A stretch of DNA of 64,000 nt from Neoceratodus forsteri (lineage: Eukaryota; Chordata; Ceratodontiformes; Ceratodontidae), in contig CM028131.1 in assembly GCA_016271365.2 (NCBI GenBank), positions 172,302,501-172,366,500 on the forward strand. Direction: 5' to 3'. How positions within the stretch are numbered: the stretch's first letter is position 1; each line of letters begins with the position of its first letter. The notes beneath the pieces are model-generated. The model worked only from the letters and a program-made list of their open reading frames with translations. It made no database searches and had not been told where the DNA came from. Of this stretch, positions 55,321 through 64,000 are shown piece after piece. Both the position numbers and the translations under genes were made by a program.

Positions 55321-55326
55321 AATATA

Positions 55327-55446
55327 GGAATAATGCCCGACAGGGTGGGTGTTATGCTGGGATAACATCCCACCTCGGGTGCATCCAACACCCAAGAAGG
55401 GATGTTATTCCAGCATAATACCCGCCCTGAAAGGCATTATTCCTAT
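55327..55446. repeat. 120-bp near-perfect palindrome
   Basis: 'aggaataatgcc...gtgttatgctgggataacatccc' is followed after about 22 bp by its reverse complement with a few changes ('gggatgttattccagcataat...ggcattattcct'). It could form a long hairpin. Confidence 0.85.
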
Positions 55447-55516
55447 TATACAATGGCTCCTGAGTGTAACAAAATGAAAAAGGTGAACAAAGTTTATTTA
55501 AAGTAGATTTTTTTGA

Positions 55517-57284
55517 CCCACCCCATAGAGCTTATGGTAAACTTACCCGACGTAGGGGAAGAAGGTGGACTACAGCTACCAGATTTTTATATTTACTATC
55601 TGGCAAGCCACATGGTAAGGCCAGCTCAATGGGTATTAGGAGCCCAGATACCTGTAGCAAATGACACTATCGACTGGCTAGTGGCGCAGAGCGTTAACCT
55701 AGATCTAGAATCCTTACTTTTTTCCTCTTGGTCCAAAATACTGCCTAAACTTAAAGCCACCCACTTGGCTGGAGCATTAAAGCCCTCCACCAATTGTATT
55801 TGCAATTAGATACCCCCTTTAGGAAAGACTTGATGCAGCCTCTGGTCAATAACCCGAACATACTGATTGGTAACCAACCGTTAAGATGCAGTGTGGGTAA
55901 CCCCAGCCAGAAACTTAGAATTGCGGATTTTGTCTCCGGAGGCTACTTTAAACCGTTGTCAGAACTGGTGAATAAGCTGAGAATAGATCCTAAGGACAAG
56001 TTCCGTTTATATCAAATATTAAACTGTATTTCGTGCTTTTTAAAGAATGGTCAGGGTACGAGAAAGCAAGCATCCTGTTAAAGGAAATTTCAAAGCTGAC
56101 ATTATCCGGAAGAGCGATATCTAAAATCTACACGCTCATCCTTGTATTAAGGGATACTAAGGCCTCTGTTCCCCACTATTGGGAAACGAATCTGTCCCTG
56201 AATTGGCCAGAATCAATTTGGGGAAAGGTCTGAAGGACTTATACAATTATGTTAAACAGGATAGGCTACGGGTTTACAATTCAATATTCTGCACAATTTA
56301 TATCTTTCCCCAGCTAAACTTTCACGATATACAAGCAAAGATCTCCTAAATGTCAAGATTGTGGCAACCCTGGGCTACCACCTGCATAAACTCTGGGAGT
56401 GCCCTAAGGTAATTAAATTTTGGGAATCAATCCGTTTATGGATGGCCCCTCTTTGCGAAGTAGTGCAATGTTTTAACCTCGAGATTTGTATCCTAGGCAA
56501 TTTCTCCCACATCCCATCTGTAGTTCATAAAGGCCAATTAGCACTAATCACATTAGTGGCTAAGTTGCTGCTTCTCCGTTATTGGCGTAGAGAGGGAATA
56601 CCCTCTTGTAAGGAATGGTGGGACACCTTTTTAGAAGCTCTAAATGCAGAGAGAATGGTGGCCTCTTTTTTTAATTCAAGGAAAAAATTTGACAAATGTT
56701 GGGGTAATTTATACCAACGGCTGAAGACCAGCATGCTAATTACTGCAATTAACACCCAATAGGCCTTATATTCCTATAGTATGTATTTCAACTCTTTAGC
56801 TAATTGGGCCCTAAGGTATAATTGTAATGGCCAATGTGCTTGGGTATCCTCCCCCATTACATCCTTTTTTTCTCTCTCCGCACTCTTTTCTACTTCCCTC
56901 TCCTTCCTTTATCATATGCCTTTATTTTGTACCTGTTCTCTGTAATTTGTCATTCTCCTTAGTCTTGTATGCAGAGTGAAGCTAGTAGGATGTGATACTA
57001 AGGGTGTGTTTTTTACTATTTTTATATATAGACATAGTAAGTCTTAGGGCATTTTGAGTTTCTCTCATTATGTCCTTAAGTAGAGCTGCCAGACCTGGGG
57101 AGGGTTTTTGGGGGTGGGTGGTGGGTTCCTTTTTTCTTTCTTCCTTTCTTAATTATTTTTTTCCCCCTGCTCATTTTGTCTGCTTAACCTACTTATTGTA
57201 ACTAATGTAAAAGGTGCAGGGGACAGGGATATTATGTATGATTTATTGTTAATACAATAAAGTACAGTTATTTGCAAAAAAAAA
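55517..57284 (+). mobile_element. 5'-truncated L1-like LINE with exact target duplication
   Basis: The + strand frames encode the C-terminal region of an L1/Tx1-type ORF2 (GGLQLPDFYIYYLASHM near 55575, then helical segments to NLYQRLKTSMLITAINTQ at 56760), then a 3' UTR and a short A tail at 57276-57284. The 14-bp word 'gtagatttttttga' occurs immediately before (55503-55516) and after (57285-57298) the insert, an exact target-site duplication. This is the clearest insertion boundary in the window. Confidence 0.92.
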
Positions 57285-57298
57285 GTAGATTTTTTTGA

Positions 57299-58010
57299 AT
57301 GAGTAGGTTTACTTTTTGCAAAAATAGTGCAATTTATCATTTTTGCCAGCTGATGGCGCTACAGTAAAGTAACTGTGGGTCTGCACTACCCAGTCTCTGC
57401 AGAAAGCTGTGCCTTGTTTTTCTGGTATCCCATTTGTGTACTGTTAAGGTTTTATTTTTATTTTTTGGGGTGTTCATTTGTGTCACAGTTCATTGTTTGC
57501 CATTCAAGCTTTTGCCGCTGGTTAGTGTGAGCCTCCCCTTTCTGTTCCCTGTACTGCTGCTCTCACCTCCACACCTGCACCACCGTTCTAACAATGGCCA
57601 GCAGTGGTGATTCATTCCGCATCCTTTCCCTGTTTATTTATGTGGTATCGGTGCTTGCCCCGGGACCGGGCAAAATACTTGGTGCTTTCCAAGGAAGTCA
57701 AGGGAGCCGGGGAGACTTCCACTTTTCCGTTTTCCCATTTCCGATCTCATCAGCAAGTCTGTGTCAGTGTGAGGTACACTTCTGTTTGTGGGGAAAAAAG
57801 TAGAATTAGTTATTTAAATTTTGGGTGTGGGAGAGGGGAGGTTCTACGTGTTTTGTTCTGTCGGTTGGTGGGCGGGGAGCTCCGTTGCCGAGCGGGGTGG
57901 GAAGCACCATTCTGAGCAGAGTAAGGACTGCTGAAGCTGCTGCTCAGGACAGCTGTGCAGTGATTTATTTTTTTTAACATTGTATGCAGTTGTTAGTGTG
58001 CTGGGACTAC
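57299..58010. other. Non-coding part of the DNA element
   Basis: No frame is convincing (57594-57915 have short overlapping frames with no motif). A hairpin word follows at 58017. Confidence 0.35.
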
Positions 58011-58094
58011 AGCCAGGATGTTATGCTGGGATAACATCCCGGTTCCAGTCCCAATCTGACTAATCAGGGACCAGGATTCTCTCTTGCCATTGTA

Positions 58095-59077
58095 TAATGA
58101 TGGAAGAGTGACCAGTCCTTTTCAATGTCTTAGTACGTGACTTTGCAGATAAAATGGAAGGGAAAGTTTTCCTTTTTGCAGATGATACCAAAATCTGTAA
58201 TAGGGTGGATAAAAAGGAAGGGGTGGAAAGAATGTGTAGGGATCTTGGGAAACTCAAGTAGCAGTCCAGAACATGGCAGTTGGAGTTAAATGCCAAAAAG
58301 TGCAAAATCACTTGCCTAGGGCACTGGAACCCAGGAACTGAGTATAGGATGGGGGGGAGGTACTGTCAGTCACTAATCAGGATATGGACCTTGTGGTTCT
58401 CATGTTTGATGACCTCAGAGTGGCAGGGCAGTGTAATAAAGCAGTGGGTAGGGCCACTGTGATACTGGGATGCATAGGGAGTGGTATCTCCAGCAGGAAG
58501 GAGGAGGTGGTGTTGCCAATGTAATGCTCACTGATAAGACCCCAGTACTGTGTCCAGTTGTGGACACCACACCTCGGAAAGGACATAGGCAGGGTGGACG
58601 CAGTCCAGAGGGGGACAACTAAAATGGTACACGGGTTGCACCAAAAGCCCTACGAAGAGAGACCGAGGGATCTCAACATGTACACCCTGGAAGAAAGGAG
58701 AGTGAAAGGGGACACGATAAAGACCTACAAATACCTCACAGGGGTGAACAGTATGCAGGAGGGGAGTCTCTTTCAAATAAGAAAGAACCAGGACTAGATG
58801 GCATGCAATGAATGGGGGGGGGGGTTAAGAGGGATGCAAGGAAGTACTACTTCATTGAAAGAGTGGTAGATGCCTAGAACAGACTGCAGCAAGAGTGTTG
58901 GAGGCGAAAACAGTAGGGGCTTCAAGCATGCATGAGATAGACATAGGGGAATATTAGTAAATAGGCAGGGAAAAGGGAGGGTTGCCAGAGATCAGTTAGG
59001 GTCTGCAGAGATAGACAAGGTAGGGACCTTCTTGGCAGACTAGGTGGGCCAAGTGGTCCTTTCCTGATGACATATTC
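58095..59077 (+). mobile_element. CR1 LINE, 3' half (continuation of 54220-55320)
   Basis: The frames include KVFLFADDTKICNRVD (motif C, about 58165), LELNAKKCKITCLG, and the C-terminal blocks (GTTKMVHGLHQKPYEE near 58615, NMYTLEERRVKGDTIKTY). The tail with 'actaggtgggccaagtggtc' ends near 59077. Confidence 0.87.
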
Positions 59078-59400
59078 TTGAAAATGAAAGATCTTCAGTG
59101 TGACATTGCTTTTCATCAGGAAACCCATGTGGTAGAGAGTGAAGGTGATTGCCTCCTTTTTATGTGGGTTGTCAATGCATGCCACAACACTTATGCTACA
59201 AGGAAACGTGGTGTGGCTGCATTATGTAAACAAGGTCTTAAACAGGGGATTCATCTTGTCTTTAATGATGGGTAGGGCCAGGTCCTACTTTTTAAAGGGA
59301 CATACCAAAAAGAACCTCTCATTCTAGGTAGTGCTTATGCCCCCAATAACCCATATATCTCTCAAATAAGGAAGAACAGTGACACAATACTCTATCATCA
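59078..59400 (+). mobile_element. L1-like endonuclease fragment
   Basis: The frame has DIAFHQETHVVES (the QETH box, with the catalytic Glu), RKRGVAALCKQGL and, after a stop near 59275, LILGSAYAPNNPYIS, the middle of an L1-type endonuclease. Neither end of the element is seen. Confidence 0.75.
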
Positions 59401-59639
59401 AAAGGGTACATTACAAAAGCTTGAGGCAACTGTTCAAGCTCACCCAGAGCAGAAAAACACCCTAGCCCCCTCATTTCAACTGCAAAGGTCACTATAAAAG
59501 ACCCCCAAAAAGACACAGTGCACTCACTGCTCTGGACCCAAGTGCCACCAGTCAGTACAGTAATGCAACAACATCCAAGGAAAAGACAGCAGAAACTAGA
59601 AACTGCTCACTAATAAATTTATTAGACACAGAGACCAAG

Positions 59640-60275
59640 AAAGACAATCCTAGCACCTTGAGTCTTCGAATGGGAGCTAAAGAATGGGACCAAATGTTGC
59701 TAGAGGTTCCCAAGGCTAGGACTAAGGCAGGCCAGAAATCCTTCTCTTTTACTGCCCCTTCCTTATGGAACCACCTCCCACTGGAGGTGAGAGAAACCCC
59801 TACAGTGCAGTGCTTCCGCACCAGACTCAAAACTCATCTCCTAGCTAAAAGTGTATGCCAGTGCCACTGCACCTGACACTACCACCACGACCTATAACTC
59901 CACCCCCACCCCAACAAGTTAGTACTAACTTTTTTTTCTCTTCTTTTTCTTTTTTCTCCTCCAACCTCTACAACTAACCACCCTAATGCCTGCTTTGGGC
60001 CTTACCTACAGTACCCTAATGTTGTTCGCATACCTGCTTGACAATTGTTTAATGCTCTAATTACAACTTATCATAATGACCTACAATAGCCTAATTACTA
60101 CTGCTGTGTGTAAACAGCCGAATACTGTATACCCATGATTACCTATGTTGTGTTACTGCACGAAGTTCATATATGTCTGTATTAGTATTCCCAGGTCTCC
60201 CCTGAAAAAGGGACTTTCGGGGCCCAGCGGGCCTACCCGGTCATCAAAATTCAATAAATAAATAAATAAATAAGA
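59640..60275 (+). mobile_element. L2-like LINE 3' end
   Basis: The frame at 59658-59876 reads TKAGQKSFSFTAPSLWNHLP, TPTVQCFRTRLKTHLL, the typical RT C-terminus of L2-type LINEs. The 3' UTR follows and ends 'cctacccggtcatcaaaattc' with an (AATA)n tail at 60252-60275. The same tail type occurs on the SINE-like repeats at 40684 and 45104. Confidence 0.88.
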
Positions 60276-60364
60276 ATTTATCATTGTCCACTAATTTATA
60301 CCACCACCAGTGTCAATTCAGAAGCAAATCACATTGAGTAAATATTAGATAGAAAATACAAACA

Positions 60365-60556
60365 TATGAAAACACCAGCAGAAACAGGCCTCACGGTCTA
60401 TTACGTCTGCATGATTGTGCAGCTAGCCCCTCAGTTTGCAGTTGCCCCACCCATCCCTCCCATTTTCATAATAACCCCCTACTGTGTCCCATCCCTCTTA
60501 AAACTGCCTAACATACTACAGGCTACTATCTCCTCAGGCAGAGTATTCCACTTATG
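60365..60556 (-). mobile_element. CR1-B, 3' end separated from its body
   Basis: On the - strand this is the end of a CR1 reading through WN-like codons ('tggaatactctgcctgagg') and the 3' tail. Its upstream half lies at 63070-63950, on the other side of an inserted CR1. At the junction the halves fit together at 'gtattccac' and 'acccaccaccctctctg'. Confidence 0.8.
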
Positions 60557-63070
60557 AATATACGAACATACAAAATTTGCCAGCAGATAAAGGCCTAGAG
60601 GTCTATCAAGTCTGCTCGAATGTGCAGCTAGCACCCCTTATTCTGCAGCTGCCCTTCCCTTCCACCCTTGCCCTTCATTAACCCTCCCCCTTGTCCTGTC
60701 CCATCCCCCTTTGAAGCAGTCCACTGTTCTACTGGATACCACTTCTGCAGGTAACGCATTCCACCCAGCCACCACCCTCTCTGTAAAAAAGTGTCTCCTC
60801 ATCTCCCTCCTGAACCTTCCTCCCTCCAGTCTCATATCATGGTCCCTGGTGTCCCTCCTCCTTACTTTGAACAGCCCTCTGTACCTGTTTTGTTTATTCC
60901 TTTCATGTACTTAAAGGTTTCAACCATGTCCCCCATCCCTCCTCTCCTCCAGTGAGTACATGTTCAACTTCCTCAACCTCCTCTCGTATGATAAGTCACC
61001 CAGCCCCTTGATCATCTTTGTCGCCTGCACTGCACCCCCTCCAGTAACTTAATGTCCCTCTTCAGATACGGGCGCCAGTACTGCATGCAGTACTCCAGGT
61101 GCGGTCTAACTAATGACCTATACAGTGGCAGAATCACCTCCCTCCCTCCTCGAGATATACCCCTTGCAATACAACCCAGCGTTTTGTTGGCATTTGCAGC
61201 TGCCTTCCCACATTGTGCCGAGTTGTCTTGGACCCTGTAATGAGCACCCCCAGATCCTTCTCCTCCTCTGTCTGGGCTAGCTGCACTTCCCCTAGCTGGT
61301 AACTCCTCCTTGGGTTCTTTATCCCAAAATGCAGCACCTTGCACTTTTTGGCATTAAACCCCAGTTGCCTGGTGTCTGACCAGGTTTTAAGCTTTGCCAG
61401 ATCATCCTGCAACCCCTGCCATCCCCCTAGGTCATCCACCACTGCTCCTACCTTGGTATCATCAGCAAACAGACTGATCTTGCTCTTGATGTTCCATGAT
61501 ATGTCTGCAATGAATATCCCAAACAACACTGGTCCCAACACCGAGCCCTGTGGAACACCGCTCGTCACTGCCCTTGGGTGTGAGAGCTCTCCACCCACCA
61601 CCACACTCTGTTGCCTTCCCTGAAGCCAGTTTCCTACCCATCTCACCAGCTTTGCACCTTTCCCTGTGCCTACTAACTTACTTCCCAGCCTTCCATGCGA
61701 CACCGAGTCGAATGCCTTACTGAAGTCCAGATACAGGACATCCACCGCATGGCCCCTGTCCAGTTACCTAGTTACCCAGTCATAAAACTCCACCAGGTTG
61801 GTTTGGCAGGATCTACCCCGTATGAAGCCATGCTGTCTGCTGTCCTGTAGTCCTTTGGCCTCTAGGAGGGCCACCAGCCTCTCCTTCAGGATAGTTTCCA
61901 TTAGCTTACCCAAGATGGATGTGAGGCTCACCAATCTATAGTTTCCCGGTTCATCCTTGGGGCCACTCTTGTGGAGGGGCACCACATGAACCATCCTCCA
62001 GTCCTGAGGTACACACCTCGAATGTAGTGAGGCATTAAATAGGTCTGCCAAAGGTCCTGCAAGGACCTCTGCCAGCTTCTTCAGTGCCCTGGGGTGGATG
62101 CCTTCTGGGCCTGGCGCCTTGTCTACCCTCAGTGCCTTCAAACCCTCCCGAACTCTGCTCTCCATGATTTCCCCATCTGTCACCCCTTCCCTTCCGTTTC
62201 TGCCATTTCTCCCCCCTTGGGTGTCACCCCCCCTTCTCTTTAGTAAATACTGAGCAGAAGTACTCATTTAGTGCTTCTGCCTTATCGCACCCTGCTTCCG
62301 CCCAACACCCTCCTTCCTAATCCTTACTATGTGGTCCTTACAGCTCCTTTGCTCCCTGATGTACCTAAAGAAGTCCTTCTCCCCCTTCTTAATGCCTTGT
62401 GCCAGCCTGAGTTCCGTAGATGCTTTGGCTCCCCTTACTGCCCATGTCACCTCCTTCGATTCTGTCAAGTACTCCTCCCTGTCCTCCCCCCTTCCTGTTT
62501 TCTTGTACTTCCTAAAGGCAGCTCTTTTCCTCTTTTCCTTTTCCATGACTTCCTTGCTCAACCAGCTCGATTTCTTAGCCCTAGCCTTCTTGCTCTGGGC
62601 CTTGCAGCAGGTTTTGGTTGCCTCCACTATCCCCAGCTTTATGAGCTCCCACCTCTGGTTAGTGTCCATACTAGATTGAATTCTGGCCAGGTACCCTTTT
62701 ACCACTTCCCCCATCCTCCTAAAGTCAGCTCTCCTGAAGTCCAGCACTCTTGTGCCAGATTCCACTCCTTCCTTGCCCATATCCAATGTGAGCCATACTG
62801 AATGGTGGTCACTCCCTGACAGCGGTTCCTCCACTGTAAGTTCTCTCACAAAGTCCCCATTTTCCAGTGCAAGGTCAAGGGTATTCCCTAACCTGGTTGG
62901 TTCACTGACCATTTGCAGCAGGAAGCTGTCCTGGAAGGCATCCATCAGTACCTGCTCCCTTCTGTTTCTGGTTGTTGGGGTACTCCAGTCCACTCCTGGC
63001 ATGTTGAAGTCCCCCACAATCACCACACTACCCTTCTCGCAGGTCCTCCTGATCTGTCCCACTAGTTCCC
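60557..63070 (-). mobile_element. CR1-A, 5'-truncated, inserted in CR1-B
   Basis: On the - strand it starts inside the endonuclease (GSVVIVGDFNMPGVDWS, about 63030; SDHHSVWLTL, about 62800), continues through the linker (LSKEVMEKEKRKRAAFRKYK), RT fingers (61764-62267: LRVDKAPGPEGIHPRAL, VHVVPLHKSGPK), palm (61134-61745: LYLDFSKAFDSVSHG, SGVPQGSVLGPVLFG, SLFADDTKVGA) and C-terminus to the tail at 60557. It is one of the best preserved CR1 copies, with long open frames separated by few breaks. Confidence 0.92.
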
Positions 63071-63269
63071 TACCCACCACCCTCTCTGTGAATTGTCTCC
63101 TGACTTCCCTGCTAAATCTTTCCCCCTCCAATCTCAGCTGGTGCCCCTGCATGACCCCCCCCCTTCTAATCTGGAAAATCCCTTCTGTACTAGTCTTGTT
63201 TATCCTCTTTAAGTATTTAAAGGTTTCGATCATGTCCCTCCTATCCCTCCTTTCCTCCAGGGAATACAT
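62268..63269 (-). CDS. Chimeric CR1 frame: RT C-terminus fused to endonuclease
   Basis: A single 333-codon frame starts with RT C-terminal codons of CR1-B (MYSLEERRDRRDMIETFKYL, RREVRRQ-like to FTERVVG) and passes at about 63070 into the endonuclease of CR1-A (RELVGQIRRTC, VVIVGDFNMPG, EEPLSGSDHHSVWLTL) and the linker. The order is the reverse of a normal ORF2. It arose by insertion; it is unlikely to be a functional gene although it is open throughout. Confidence 0.85.
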   Translation of the reverse strand: MYSLEERRDRRDMIETFKYLKRINKTSTEGIFQIRRGGVMQGHQLRLEGERFSREVRRQFTERVVGRELVGQIRRTCEKGSVVIVGDFNMPGVDWSTPTTRNRREQVLMDAFQDSFLLQMVSEPTRLGNTLDLALENGDFVRELTVEEPLSGSDHHSVWLTLDMGKEGVESGTRVLDFRRADFRRMGEVVKGYLARIQSSMDTNQRWELIKLGIVEATKTCCKAQSKKARAKKSSWLSKEVMEKEKRKRAAFRKYKKTGRGEDREEYLTESKEVTWAVRGAKASTELRLAQGIKKGEKDFFRYIREQRSCKDHIVRIRKEGVGRKQGAIRQKH

Positions 63270-63950
63270 GTTCAGCCTTCACAGCCTCTCCTCATAGGAC
63301 TATCCCTCTAATCCCTGGATCATCTTTGTTGCCCTCCACTGTACACCCTCCAACAATCTAATGTCCTTCTTCAGGAATGGGCGCCAGTATTGCATGCAGT
63401 ATTCCAGGTGCGGCCTGATCAGCAACCTGTATAGGGCCAGGAACACCTCCCTATTTCTGGAGGAGATTCCCCTTGCTATACACCCCAGCATCCTGTTGGC
63501 TTTTGCTGCCGCCTTCCTGCACTGAACTGAGTTGTTCATACTCCCCATTATAAGCACCCCTAGATCCTTTTCCTCCTCAGTGCATTCCAGCTGTACCCCC
63601 CTCCCAGCTGATAGCTTCTCCACTGGTTTTTAGCCCCTAAGTGCAATACCTTGCACTTTTTGGCATTAAACCCCAACTGCCATGTATCTGACCACTCCTG
63701 TAGTTTGGTCAGGTCCTCCTGCAGCCCCCTCCACCCTTCGATGTCATCTACCATAGCTCCCATCTTTGTTTCATCTATGAAAAGACTGATCTTACTCTGG
63801 ACACTGTGGGAAATATCAGCTATGAATATCTTGAACAACACTGGTCCCAGTACTGATCCCTGCAACACTTCGCTTGTCACATCCCTTGGTGATGAGAGTC
63901 CCTCCCACCACCACCCTTTGCTGCTTCCCTTCAGCCAATTGGACGTTTGA
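63071..63950 (-). mobile_element. CR1-B, RT palm and C-terminal part
   Basis: The frames include TSEVLQGSVLGPVLFKIF (motif B, with the usual GVPQG reading EVLQG), SLFIDETKMGA (motif C; FADD reads FIDE, so the catalytic pair is altered), LGFNAKKCKVLHLG and AKANRMLGCIARGI. It is 5'-truncated near 63950. Its 3' end is at 60365-60556. Confidence 0.87.
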
Positions 63951-64000
63951 GAAAATGGGCCTCAGCCCACAGACTTTTCAGTATAAAAGAAATAAAAAAA
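63951..64000. other. Window end, unassigned
   Basis: Ends in an A-rich tract after 'cttttcagtataaaagaaat'. No feature is assigned. Confidence 0.3.

Larger units (their letters stand above)
55321..58094. mobile_element. Unclassified DNA element with palindromic end, carrying an L1 insertion
   Basis: It lies between the two halves of one CR1. A 120-bp foldback (55327-55446) starts it, and the hairpin word 'gatgttatgctgggataaca' returns near the right end (58017-58044). 'attatacaatggc' at 55441-55455 matches the reverse complement of 'gccattgtataat' at 58087-58099, so it may be inverted termini. Apart from the L1 piece it has no coding frame. The superfamily is not identified. Confidence 0.5.

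Noticed and set aside
57594..57915. Two overlapping + strand frames of 69 and 103 codons
   Set aside because: They overlap in different frames, have no motif, and lie in the non-coding part of the DNA element.
62271..63297. Long + strand frames of 116-181 codons
   Set aside because: Antisense of the CR1 coding frames, rich in Ser/Pro/Leu as expected for shadows.
1..64000. CRISPR arrays, tRNA and rRNA genes, bacterial operons
   Set aside because: No spaced identical repeats with unique spacers, no cloverleaf or rRNA core seen by eye, and the window is eukaryotic.

Overview
The window looks like repeat-rich nuclear DNA of a vertebrate. No host gene can be supported: every reading frame that can be recognised belongs to a transposable element. 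The mix is CR1, L2-like and L1-like LINEs, a Ngaro/DIRS-type tyrosine-recombinase retroelement, a Penelope-like element, hAT/BED DNA transposons and a Maverick/Polinton. That mix points to an amphibian, lungfish/coelacanth or other non-mammalian, non-avian vertebrate. The CR1 3' ends (a 'gggcagactgggtgggcc' type tail followed by short ATTCTATG or TATCTATG repeats) remind me of caecilian amphibians, but the species is not established from the sequence.

Positions 1121-23713 hold the main object: a nearly complete but inactivated Maverick/Polinton, a self-synthesizing virus-like transposon, bounded by inverted terminal repeats of about 260-290 bp. The left arm (+ strand) carries an unrecognised gene behind a TATA box, then a protein-primed family B DNA polymerase broken into many frames, then two small conserved Polinton proteins. 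The right half (- strand) carries a compact late-like block in the order integrase, minor (penton-type) capsid protein, small amphipathic pVI-like protein, major double-jelly-roll capsid protein, adenovirus-type cysteine protease. The far right arm (- strand) holds several unrecognised small genes, one of them duplicated, and a TATA box that mirrors the one on the left. No packaging ATPase was found. Other elements have landed inside it: an L2-like LINE fragment behind the polymerase, an almost full-length CR1 (9.45-13.38 kb), a CR1 3' fragment inside the penton gene, and a 310-bp inverted-repeat MITE.

From 24 to 37 kb lie an L1-like LINE (ORF1 at 24.7-25.8 kb, ORF2 at 31.05-33.14 kb) split by a Ngaro/DIRS-type element on the - strand, then a pile of - strand CR1 copies. 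From 37.4 to 47 kb lie a foldback element with a hammerhead-ribozyme-like core, a decayed hAT transposon with SINE and LINE insertions, two minisatellites, and a Penelope-like element with its own hammerhead-like motif. From 47.5 to 50.6 kb is a satellite-like array of about 155-bp units split by a CR1.

From 50.7 to 64 kb lie more CR1 copies, a BED-finger fragment, a third hammerhead-like motif, and a nested stack (an L1 tail with an exact 14-bp target-site duplication, inside a palindrome-bearing DNA element, inside a CR1). At the end a 5'-truncated CR1 has inserted into another CR1, making a 333-codon chimeric frame. Everything appears to be old, decaying DNA; the interest lies in the Polinton's unrecognised arm genes, the hammerhead-like motifs and the nesting.
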